A stretch of DNA of 64,000 nucleotides from Lepeophtheirus salmonis (taxonomy: Eukaryota > Arthropoda > Copepoda > Siphonostomatoida > Caligidae): contig NC_052135.2 of the NCBI RefSeq assembly GCF_016086655.4, forward strand, positions 9,638,363 to 9,702,362. The letters run 5' to 3'. This document shows positions 1 through 10,030 of this stretch, one piece after another; positions within the stretch are counted from its first letter, which is position 1, and every line of letters starts with the position of its first letter. The notes below the pieces were generated by a model. It did no database searches, had not been told where the DNA came from, and saw nothing but the letters and a program-made list of their open reading frames with translations. Made by a program: the position numbers and the translations under genes.

Positions 1-413
1 TTTAAATATACATTATTCTATATCCCATAATTTAAAAAATAGATAATTTTATGTATTCATCGCATTAGAATGTTTGTGATATGTTAATAGATAATAAAAT
101 TATGGCACCTCCAAAAAGTTCTTAATTGAATGTTTTCGATCTGTATCTCATTATATTTATCTAAAATAATAGGATGTGTTGATTTATGCACCTTGATCAT
201 TTTTGTACTTTTATTAATGTTACATGTTGTGTTTTCTATTGTTTGTAGTTTTAATAGTAATTTAAGTGCGGAATGTACAGATCAATCATAGTCTAAAACT
301 ATACCATCAAGTTTTCGTCATTAATCAAACATTAAATGATGATATATTTATTCAAAGTACTTAAAGTTTCAGGATTTATTGCGCTAATGAGGCGAAGGAT
401 GAATATAATAATA
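1..413. other. Non-coding flank
   Basis: AT-rich sequence with no reading frame or repeat that I recognise. It ends at the TA that precedes the mariner terminal repeat starting at 414. Confidence 0.5.
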
Positions 414-910
414 GGTTGGGGAAAAAGTAATTTCGTATTTCACGCTGTTATGTATATCTTTTTTTATCATTGGTCACATTGGAACATACAGTAAGATGTT
501 GTAAAGGTGTGATTGTATACTACAGACACTTTTTATACAGTATTGTGCTACGACAGTTAAGTCGTGAATTATCGTTTTCGAATATGGAGGTATTAAAGAA
601 AGAAATATCAGATATTTACAGCTTTATATGCGTGAAAGGGTAAAGCGACCAAGAAAATTTGCAATATATATGGAGCCGTTACTCTTTGGGTCGTGTTGCA
701 CAACAGTGTTTCGAGCGAATTCGTTCTGGTATATTGGGTTAAATGATGTGCCATGCACTGGCAGGCCTGTCGTAGAAAATTTCAATAAAATCTTAGGAAA
801 TATCGAGATGGACCGTCATAATAGCAGTTGAAGCATCGCTCATGAGCTGAATAACGTTCGTAAAACCTTTTTGAACCATTTGCAGAGGACTAGATACAAA
901 AAAAAAAAAA
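414..910 (+). pseudogene. Mariner 5' end with broken transposase N-terminus (family M4-like)
   Basis: The left end begins right after a TA (412-413) with GGTTGGGGAAAAAGTAATTT, a typical mariner terminal repeat. A start is visible near 584 (MEVLKKEISDIYSF). Further on, across frameshifts, come RVAQQCFERIRSG, TGRPVVEN, IEMDRH and FLNHLQRTRYKKK. These are the two helix-turn-helix units of a mariner transposase in the right order. The sequence then runs into an A-tract at about 899 and loses similarity. No catalytic domain or right terminal repeat is visible, so this is a truncated dead copy. The family assignment is by motif pattern. A SETMAR-like mariner is the likely class. Confidence 0.75.
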
Positions 911-1769
911 CCCGAATAGGTGAGGAATAGGTCAGGTCAGTGAAGCTAGGCGGCCAAATAGAAGTCATATCAGCTAAGCTTCTCTTCTATCAAAAACTCA
1001 TTAAATTGTTAGAGTGACCAAGGTCATTTTCTGTTGTTGTTTTTTTACATACCGGCGGAACATATATATATATATATGTATTATACATCAGTGCCGATTA
1101 TCCATTTTTTTTTTTTTTTTATTATCATCATTTTCATCATATAATTGTACTTATATATTTTAAATTTGCTATAATGTTATAAAAAGTATGGAAAGTTTTT
1201 TTCTTAAGTCATCCTATTAAACAAATAGAATAAATTAAGGAAATTTTGATGATCTACATAGCGCAAGGATCTTGTTTAAAAAAAAAATAATATTTTTAGA
1301 CTGGATGGATCAAAATATATGTTAAAATTTCCTATTGTTCTTTTTTCTTTTTGTTGAACTGTATAAAAAATATTTATTAATATTTTAATTAATGTTAAAA
1401 AAATGTCCATCAAAATTTTTATGTAAAATAAAGAAATAAGAAAATAGATTTATTTTAATCTTAATTAGAGTAGATTTGCCCTGCCTTTGCCGTACGCACT
1501 TATAAATTAAAATCAATTAAGATCTCTATTGCTAAATATAAAACAAAAGATAAACAACTTAAAATTTTAATAATTATTTTCATTTAAGTAGTTTGAGTAT
1601 AAGTATACGAATATATAGACAATCTTCTTTCCCACAGTGAAATTAGCTCTCAGTTCTAATAACTGGATCAATACGAGACCTAAATTTGCAAACCTTGACA
1701 ATATAGTTTAGCTCGATCTTGGTTTACTCCTCCTTGATAGAAGTATCTGCAGATTACTATTTCTGGACC
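911..1769. other. AT-rich non-coding stretch
   Basis: Holds a short TA microsatellite near 1065-1078, homopolymer A and T runs, and no supported gene. Confidence 0.4.
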
Positions 1770-2195
1770 AGACTCCGAACTGGCAGTCTCGCAACCACTT
1801 CCAAGAGCATGAAATACACCTCCTACTATCCCAAAATATACTCAAGCTCTCAGGTTGAACAGGTGAAGTAGTGTGACAAGATACAATTTTAACTCTTCCA
1901 CCCATGCGCTTCTAGGCACCAAGGAACCCTTCTAATAAGCGAGAATACACTCCGCCCAATGTTTGTGCAGGTGAACTGCTGGACCCGAGTCAAGTTAAAT
2001 TTATCTGCCCCCTTTCCTGAGCACCAAGGGACCTTCCGAATATCCCAAAATACACCAAACCTCAAAGTAGTTTCAAATGCACCACCACCCAATTTCTAAG
2101 CATCAAAAAACCCTTCCAACATGCTATAATACACCACCCCCCTTTGGGGTTTGCAGACAAACTACTGTGTCCAAGTCAAGTTAAATTTCTCTATA
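1770..2195. repeat. Degenerate tandem repeat
   Basis: A block GCACCAAGGRACCYTYC followed by a run ending in AATACACY recurs at 1916, 2021 and (weaker) 2100. A second block, GTCAAGTTAAATTT, recurs near 1990 and 2174. The units are uneven (about 105 and 79 bases between the first block's copies), so this is an old diverged array and not a clean satellite. The block is clearly richer in C than its surroundings. The open frames on the minus strand (1708-2092) repeat the same motifs and are likely by-products of the repeat. Confidence 0.5.
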
Positions 2196-2639
2196 CTTTT
2201 TGTATTTATATGGATTTCACCAAAAGATTCCTAGGTCAGGTGGAGTAAATGGAATACTATAATATTTATTTATACTTAATCAGTGCAAATCCATCTTATT
2301 AAAAAATAAATATAAATAAAATCGTAATTAAATGCGACTACGAGTTTTGGGTTACAACTCTGTATATCAAGATAGACTTCTTTTAACAGTTTTTATTAAT
2401 AGAGAGGTATAATGAAATATTCGTTAATTAAGTTTTAGGTATAAATAGGAAAGGGGTGGGGGGAGTTGAATGTCATAAAAAGTAGAATATTGGGGGACGG
2501 GACGGGGGGTTCTGTAATACCAAATTTAGAAATACTATTAGTTACCTTTTCATTGTTTGATATTATATTTGCACAAATTTACAAAAAGTACACAAATAGA
2601 TGGTGGTATTTTTTTTTAATTAACCTCAGTTTCAGTTAG
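2196..2639. other. Non-coding, with G-rich tract at 2453-2509
   Basis: The stretch is AT-rich except for two G-runs on the plus strand: GGGGTGGGGGGAG near 2453 and GGGGGACGGGACGGGGGG at 2492-2509. No gene is seen. Confidence 0.4.
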
Positions 2640-3230
2640 TACTAACCTCCAAAAGACAGGTGTCAAAATTTCATGACAATTTGGTCTTTAGTTTGTGAGT
2701 TATTGTGCTAAGTGTGACGCTACATTTGTTATTTCCAAAATATTGGATGAAAAACATTTTTTGTTATAATTTCACACTGCTTCTTGATGGGATGAAGTAT
2801 TGTTACAGATAATCCATAGCTTGTAAAATGTTTAAAAAACAAACACGTGTTGTTTAAAGAAACCCATCTCCTCAGTAAGTTGCAAGACTCTATTGAATGA
2901 GTTTTTTTTTAAATTTTTTGGCCCCCTACAGCCCTGATGCCAATATCTTCGACTACACCTTTTCGGTACATGTCGAGGCAAAGACTTGCAGTGTCCCTCA
3001 TCCAAACACATAGGGACTTAAAGCCACTATCAGCACTGGGCGTTTGGTGTATGCCAAGACTTCCATCACTGACAATCAGCCATAACTTCACATAAGGGCG
3101 GTTACATTAATGATCAAAAAAGCTCAGAGCTTTATAGTATTAATTTTGTTGAAATTCTATTATTAATTAATCAATTATATCTAATATAAGTTTAAAATAC
3201 AAAGTGTTCCGATTTTAATGAACCACTCTG
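2640..3230 (+). pseudogene. Composite mariner relic: N-terminal piece joined to family M3 3' end
   Basis: Around 2735-2830 a frame reads MEKHF.. and then FLMG..., resembling the first residues of a mariner transposase. From about 2850 the sequence matches the 3' half of the element at 37425-38219, through the junction with TTTTGGCCCCC. It then reads APYSPDANIFDY and HVEAKTC, which is the last catalytic block and what follows it. The right end GTGTTCCGATTTTAATGAAC..CACTCTG stops at 3230 against TA (3231-3232) and matches the M3 terminal repeat. Stops and shifts are frequent. No matching left terminal repeat was found, so the 5' part may come from another family. Confidence 0.6.
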
Positions 3231-5344
3231 TATATATTTTACAATTATAAGAATCTTGAACTTTCCAAAAAGATTCTACTCCAATAAAGAAGTCTTAGAA
3301 ACTCTACTCAATATAGTCAAGATAAATACAAATTTTATCTTTTCGGGAGTGATTATATTATAAATAAGAAAGCAGTAACCTATTAGAGAAAGGCTATTTA
3401 AGCCTGAATAAGTATAAATGTATTCGTAAAGAAAAATATCCCCAATTAATTAAAAGTCGTTTTTTAGTTAGAAAAGGATATAATAATTAGGATTTTCTTC
3501 GTTGATGTGATATTTCATATAAATCGAACCAGCTTCTTCTACGTCACTTTTACCTTCTAAACACTCATTATTTCTGAATATGAAGTTTGTAATGAATATT
3601 TTTCGTTATCCTTTAGTAGAAATATTGATTAACTTATAATTAATATTGTACATAAATAGAAAAAAGGAAATGTGGAGACAATGAAACTAATAAATCTGAT
3701 TAATATTTTTTATTATTCTTCCTTTGTCAGCATACACATTCGAGCATTACAAGGAACAACATACGGGAGTAATACAGTTCTTTAAACCAATTTAATATGC
3801 AAGTAAATTTAATGAATGGTCAAAAAGACAATTATAAACTAGAAACAAGGTATAAAAAAATCTCATTAAATAAATTAACTGAAATTTGTAATTTTTTTGA
3901 AAATCAATCGAAAATCTCAACAGTAAAATATATCGATATTATAACAATATCGAACACGCTTAAACAAACACGCCCTGTTCTAAAATTTTTTATAATACTT
4001 ACTTCCATATATATATTGTATATATTTAGAGCTAAGATATTGGGAAGCGATTGTGCTATTTGATATTACGTCTAACAGGAAGCAGAATTCAGACAAGGAA
4101 AAAATAATTAGTGCAACTATCAGTAACTACCAACCTTTTATTGCTCAACCCCTTCGCAGAAAATTGGGTGGTGGATAAAAGAAATACGAGGATTTTCCTG
4201 ATTTTTGCTGCCACTAGATACACGCCTTTAAACCGGAGGATTCCCCAACTACAAGCCCCATCGTTCAATTATGCCACCGAATTAAATGAAAATGTTTTCC
4301 ATCAATATCACTTCTGCTATGAAAGTGCTCTTAGGCTAATTATTTATCGATATAAGAAGTATAAGAAAGAAACTACAAATTGAGTTGTCTATTTTTTTAA
4401 AATTTTATTTTGATTTCTTTTTGAATTAAGTTTTAAAAATATTATATTAGTATATAAAAAGATTTTTTTATATTAGTTTGTAGAAATATGTTTGTAACAT
4501 GGATAAAGAGCTCATACAAAGGGAAATTAATTTTAAAATAAATTGTTTATTTATGTTTTTATAACTCAAATTTCCTTTATTTATTTATTGAATGATTTGT
4601 ATTTATAACATTAAATTGAATAATGACCTTGTTGAAGGGAAGAAAAAATATACGATTGAGTTAATAATATGTATGTACTTTGAACCTTGATAACTCCCAT
4701 CAGTAGTTTTTACAGACTTCTATCGAATCTTGACACATATTTTTCCAACCTAAGAATTTTAGAATTGATCAGCGCAATCCCACTCCTTAAAAACCATTTC
4801 AGAATTGATATAAATGTTTTATGTGTTATAATTTGATAAATTAGATATTATGTACAAATCAGTTTAAAAAAAAAATTAAATTAACTCAACCTGTCTATAG
4901 TTTTTTGCATACCTCCGTTTTACCTACAAGCAAATCGTTTAAACAAATACTACTTTAGTATATTAAATTATCATTCTTAGACTTCTTTCTTTCACAGATA
5001 TTTATGAGAATTACTATAAAAACCCCTGAAGATATTCTATCAAATTTAACTTTTCATTATAAAAATTATTGTATAAAAAAGTTTTAATTCCTTACGGGAT
5101 AACTTTTAATAACCGTCTTGCAAAATATTCAAGGATACCAAAAATAGTAAAAGAGACCGAGGAGAATTGCAACATCGTTTGTTTTTACCTCATTACCCCT
5201 AGTTACTTTTACTTATACTCCAAACCAAAATGTAGCTAAACATACTCGTACTGACAGTTTAGGTTGTCTCCCAACTTTGCTCTGTCCTAATATAGCACTG
5301 TCTTATTCAAAATTTATTTCAAAGTTGTTGTTTATCATTGTTTT
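3231..5344. other. Non-coding stretch with two short unexplained frames
   Basis: Two short open frames exist, 3797-4063 (88 aa) and 4111-4383 (90 aa). Neither contains a motif that I recognise. The second lies in sequence slightly less AT-rich than its surroundings. I do not call either a gene. Confidence 0.35.
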
Positions 5345-5720
5345 TGTCAGGTTTCGTTCAGATAGCTGAAAAAATGAATTCACAAGGAAAAAATTGAAAA
5401 TCATTGCCGCTCCTTCTGAAGTCCAAATTTGTAAAGTTATTGGCTTGAGAAAGGCCTGATTCTTCTTCATCTCCTCATCCTCAATCCTCTATACTATTAT
5501 TGGTGGAGATCAAGTCCAACAGCACCAACCATACTAGCATTAAATCCCTCAAGTCTGCCATGAGCATGAAATGGGAGGTCCTGTACATGAAGGAAATGAC
5601 CTCAGCTTGCACTTAATTTTTGTAGGGTATCAAGGCTGCCCTTGCAGTAGTGAAAAAACTTAAATACCTCAAATAGTTGTTATTGAGCTCTCAATTTACC
5701 AATTTTCAATTCAATAAGTC
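5345..5720 (+). pseudogene. Mariner deletion derivative (family M6)
   Basis: A frame from about 5373 looks like a transposase N-terminus. Within about 120 bases the sequence changes to a C-terminal stretch: IKSNSTNHTSIKSLKSAM at about 5510-5560, then MKWEV, then GIKAALAVV. The same C-terminal pattern (ENKSN..HHNIIDSCKSAI) is seen in the minus-strand copy at 9745-10030. Nearly the whole catalytic core is absent. In related transposases this tail follows the WPPxSPDLNPxDY block. Terminal repeats were not resolved. Confidence 0.55.
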
Positions 5721-6479
5721 TAAAAAATAATCTGGTTTCGTCTGAAAAACCATTGCTAGATTTTAAAACTTTTTTTTTCTACCCAACCTGTTTTTATGCC
5801 TGGTAATGTTTTAATTTATTTAAAGTCATTTTTTTTTCTATTTGAATGTTATTTGTCAAATTTTGCAACTCCCATCAACGGATGCCACAGTTAATAATAT
5901 AAATTAAAATTAGAAACTAAAAAATAGATTTAACAATATATTTTGATGAATATATAACTAGACTTTTTCATAACTTGAACTATTTCATTTCAACAAACAA
6001 TTTCTTGTAGATTATGATGTAATCAGATTTATGTTAAAGGGGATAAAAAAACTCTTCAATTCTCTTCTCGGTCTTAAAGATTAAACAATAAAAAGAACAC
6101 ATGATGCAAGGACATTTGCTGGACTTGTTATAACTTAATTGTTTTAAATTATGATTGCATAATAATCAATGATTTGATTGAGCTTGTTTTGCATTGTGAT
6201 GGAGGCTGCAATATCGTCTGGCTACATCAAAAGTTGTCGCTAAAAAATCGAAAAAAGATGAAATAAGGAGAATCTGCTCTTTCTGCAAGGGTCGCACATA
6301 ATCTTACTTCCATCTTTATTTATTAATGTGTTAGAGTGATACTTTTAAGGAAAATTATGGAATAGGAAAATAGGGATACACTTGGAATAGAGCTCAAAAA
6401 AGAAGATTTTTATATCTATGCGATCGACGACTCAGGATGATGTTGAAAAAATAACTTTTTCTACAGTCATGTGTATATA
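5721..6479. other. Non-coding stretch before mariner M1a
   Basis: AT-rich, with no motif recognised. It ends in the TA at 6478-6479 that is the target site of the element starting at 6480. Confidence 0.4.
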
Positions 6480-7371
6480 AAGGGAGCGGGGATCAAATTG
6501 TTGCCAAAATATTTTTCTACAAAAAACAACACTAAATATACATTTTTTAACTTTTTTATTAAAAATCAAAACTATGACGAGTATATAGGTATAGAGTAGC
6601 CATTCATTTGATATAATCACCGTTGGCATCAATAACGGCCTCAATACGGCCTTTTAACCGGCCGTAGGCTCTTCTGGCCATCTCATTGTCCATGTTGCCG
6701 AATACCTCCTTGATGGAGTCCATCAGGCTGGCCTTGGTGCTATGGAGATGTCTGTTGGTATGTCTCTCGATATAGTCCCAGAGAAAATAGTCCAAAAGAT
6801 TAAGGTCGGGAGAGTTAGGGGGCCACAAATCCTTGGTTACGTCGTCATAACAGTTCTCGGTTAACCGCTGCATGGAGATTTTGGACACATGGCAGGATGC
6901 TGAGTCCTGTTGCCACACCCAGGGCCTGTCTCCGGCCTTCATGGATCTGGTAGGGTCATCCTTAACCATCTTCTTCACCTTGTCGACAAAGTCAGTTTCC
7001 CTGACCTTCCTGTCGGCGCCCTCCTCCTTGGGTGCCCTCTTTATGGTGGCATCAACATCCCAGGTGTCCTCTAGCTTCTTACAGATACGCTGAACAGTCC
7101 GTAAATTCACCCTTAAGGTTGAAGCAATCGTTGAATTGGAGATTTCACCTCCATTATTAACCAATGCCATGACTACGGCGGACCTCTTAAGCTCCTCGTT
7201 CCACTTATAGCTCTTTATCTACTCATATGATGACGACATGATGCTAACTGAACTACGTATCGTCAGCTGACGAGAATAGCTTTCCTATTTGGTAATCGGT
7301 TTTTTATTTGATAATGTCGTCTTCAAGTTATCAAGGTTTAAAGTAGGCGACAATTTGATCCCCGTTCCCTG
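6480..7371 (-). mobile_element. Mariner-like element M1a (892 bp, two TIRs, TA flanks)
   Basis: The left end AGGGAGCGGGGATCAAATTG and the right end (reverse complement CAGGGAACGGGGATCAAATT) form terminal inverted repeats of about 25-28 bases. TA dinucleotides flank both ends (6478-6479 and 7372-7373). At 892 bp it is well short of the usual ~1.3 kb of a mariner. The shortfall comes from a deletion inside the transposase, at about 6930-6945. A near twin in size and structure lies at 47418-48307. Confidence 0.9.
6604..7239 (-). pseudogene. Internally deleted mariner transposase (M1a)
   Basis: Read from the ATG at 7239, the frame spans 212 codons including its stop and matches the twin copy codon for codon in length. 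It opens MSSSYE and then hits a TAG at codon 7. From 7170 it stays open for 188 residues. The helix-turn-helix is visible (ISNSTIASTL..VQRICKKLE). After DDPTRSMKAG the protein jumps to DRPWVWQQDSASCHVSK, the second catalytic Asp block, followed by LWPPNSPDLNLLDYFLW, the third. The region that should carry the first catalytic Asp (SDE-type motif) is missing, roughly 150 residues by comparison with the family's usual length. The product could bind terminal repeats at most. It cannot catalyse transposition. Confidence 0.9.
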
Positions 7372-8829
7372 TATACCCTGTCTCCCTTAGGTCCTTTTTA
7401 GTCATCATTATTTTTGAAAATAATAATATAATACAACTTGTCCTAAACTAAACTTTTTATTTCCTTCTATTTTTCTTATCTGATAGAAATACTGTTTCTT
7501 TAAAAAAAAAACAAAAAAAACAATTGTACATCATCAAATAAAAAAATCATTTATATAACATGTAATTACGTTTATTGACATTAATGTTCGTGTAATGAGC
7601 CCTTTCTCAAATATTTATAAGGATTACTTAAAAGAACTATATAAAAAACACAAGAAGATTATCAAAGAGTTCAAGTTCTTTGGTAAAGTTTTATTTTGCT
7701 ACTACTAAGCACAATTAAAAGGTAAAAAATATATCATATCTTTTCTAACTATTTTAAAACAAAATGAAAATCAATTACATTTGAATTTACAAACATTTTT
7801 TACAAAGGTATAATAGATATTTAATTAAAAAAAATATGTAATAAAAATTAATAGTATGAGATCTTCATGTAATACCTCAACCTTTTTTCCAAAAAGGGAA
7901 ATAAAAATTTTAATGTTAAAAAATGTTAATTTGAAGCATGTTTGTATAATTTATATCCAATTATTCTTTCTCAAAAAAATGATATTTGAATGTGAAAAAA
8001 TCCCATATTATTTTGATGGTTTTGTTTGAAAAGAAATAAGACTTTGGTTTTCAACTTTTTTTTTTACGTCAAACGACTTAATTTGAGGCAAAATTAATTT
8101 AAGCTTCACTTAAAAAAAGTGTTTGGTACTAAAATGTTTAATTCAGCTGAAAAATGGATTGTTTTTCAATTTTATTGAAGAAATTATTAATGGAAGGTTG
8201 ATATAATATTATCTATAAGTCCATAGTTAACCTTTTTATCTTCGGATTTACATTTTTCTCTTTTCAAACCTTACCGTTAAAGCATTTCCCGGCGTTGCTC
8301 GGGCCATGGAAGGAGCGGAAAATATCCTCGATAATGGTCAATGTTATTTCTTCTGAATTTTAGTATCAAAATTGTATTTATAAGATTTTCTCCTAAACAG
8401 AATAAAGTGCATAAAGAGACCGTTTCTCCATTCCTCTGAGTATGGCTTCCCAAAAAAAATCTTATTTAAATGTCGCTTTTTATATTCCTTTTAATCTGTT
8501 TATTTTTTTGTTTTATATGTTCGCAATGTTGATCTTTTTAATATAGTTTTAGGGGTAAATGATAAAAATAACCTTTGATGTTTTTGATATCACAATTAAT
8601 GAAATATAGAATGGCATATGACCAAGAAAGCTTTATTTTATCAAAGGATCTAATATTTTTTTTGCACCTGAAAAAAACAAAACAAAAAAAACCACAGAGT
8701 GTATCCGTATAGTTGTTTTTGGATACGCCAGGGGCTCTTTGATTTATAACCCCCTGTCTTGTCCTCTTGAGCTCAAAAAAATATTTTTTCTGTTTTGGGT
8801 ATAGAATAAGCTTTTCTTCTATAAACCCA

Positions 8830-8867
<38 letters not shown>

Positions 8868-9744
8868 GACACATCCGACTTTTTAAGTTCAAAAGGGACA
8901 CCCTTGAAATATTTCATCTATCTAGGCTTAACAGTATGGCCATCAATAAAGAACACACACATAAACTCTATTTTATATATAATCCAATAAATAATTATCT
9001 TGGAGTATTAAAAATTGTAGCACTCAAACTCAAGAAATTTGAAATCAAATCAATATTGACATTGAACTAGACTTCATAGGACCAAATACTCTTTTGTAAA
9101 TAAAATCCTAATGATTTATACTTTAAATGAGATCCTTTAGCATAAAAACAATTGAAAAACCAAGGCGTTATTCCTTTTTAACAAATCAATGGAAATATGG
9201 TGATTTTTTTAACTAGAAATATCATTTTCTCAACCTTGGAGCATTGCATATAAAAAAATTGAGCAAATTTGCAAAGACTAAACTAATTTATAAGTGGATA
9301 ATTGATTTTTTTATTATTCAAAAGCTGATTCAAGCTTTAAAAAGGGCAAAAATATTTAAAAAATATAAATAAAAAATTTTAAAGAAATAATAAGAGATTT
9401 TTGATTAATCTTTTAAGTACTACTAGAATTGAAAAGGCTATTTGTTGTAAACACATGTGTAATTGTTTACAAATTAAAACGAGCCCAAGTAATAAACAAT
9501 GTCTACAGCCGACAAAAATACGTTTTAAATTTGTATTTTAGTGGGATAAAACTCTCACCATCAAATAAAAAGGCAACATTACAAATTACCTGATAAATTT
9601 TTTTGACTTTTATAAAAATGTGTAATGGTGTACAGAGATAGTTTTTTTTACATAATTTCATAAAAAATCATAAACAAATTCACCAAATTAAACTTTCAAC
9701 TTTCATAGTGTTATCGTTACATGAACATGAAATACTTAGATATA
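7372..9744. other. Non-coding stretch
   Basis: No gene is seen. It contains a palindrome-like CCCGGCGTTGCTCGGGC at 8288-8304 within otherwise AT-rich sequence and a long A tract at 8831-8865. Confidence 0.4.
8831..8865 (+). repeat. Poly(A) tract, 35 A
   Basis: An uninterrupted run of 35 A, the longest homopolymer noticed in the window. It could be the tail of a retrotransposed sequence lying upstream. No SINE body with A/B boxes could be identified, so it may be a plain microsatellite. Confidence 0.85.
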
Positions 9745-10030
9745 CAGGGTGTTAATAATTTCAAAATATTCAGAGTGGTTTTAATGCCATAACTTTATTA
9801 TTTATTTAGGCTTTTGAATTGAGAAATGGTAACTTGAGATTTCAATAAATACTATTTGAGGTATCAAAGTATTTTCACTCAGTAGCAATGGCAGCCTCAT
9901 TACATCTATGATTAAGGAGAACGTTGAGAAAATCTCGTTCTTGGAAGGGACCTCCCATACCTCAATGATGGCTGATTTGCAGGAGTCAATAATGTTGTGG
10001 TGGGGGCCGTTGGACTTGTTCTCCACAGTA
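9745..10030 (-). pseudogene. Mariner 3' fragment (family M6)
   Basis: A terminal repeat CAGGGTGTTAATAATTTCAA starts at 9745 after TA (9743-9744). Reading inward on the minus strand, the frame 9802-10026 begins with ENKSNGPHHNIIDSCKSAII and continues EVWEVPSKNE. This is the C-terminal tail of a transposase and parallels the plus-strand piece at 5500-5700. Everything upstream of the tail, including all catalytic residues, is missing. No opposite terminal repeat was found, so it is a truncated copy. Confidence 0.65.

Noticed and set aside
3797..4383. Two short frames of 88 and 90 aa side by side
   Set aside because: No family resemblance, no shared frame and no start context that supports translation.
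6872..7093. Open frame antisense to the M1a transposase (73 aa), with an equivalent at 47696-47917
   Set aside because: It exists in both copies only because the sense codons are conserved; it is a shadow of the transposase, with no independent motif.
8700..8865. SINE with 35-A tail
   Set aside because: No A/B boxes, target duplication or second copy were found; only the A run itself is certain.
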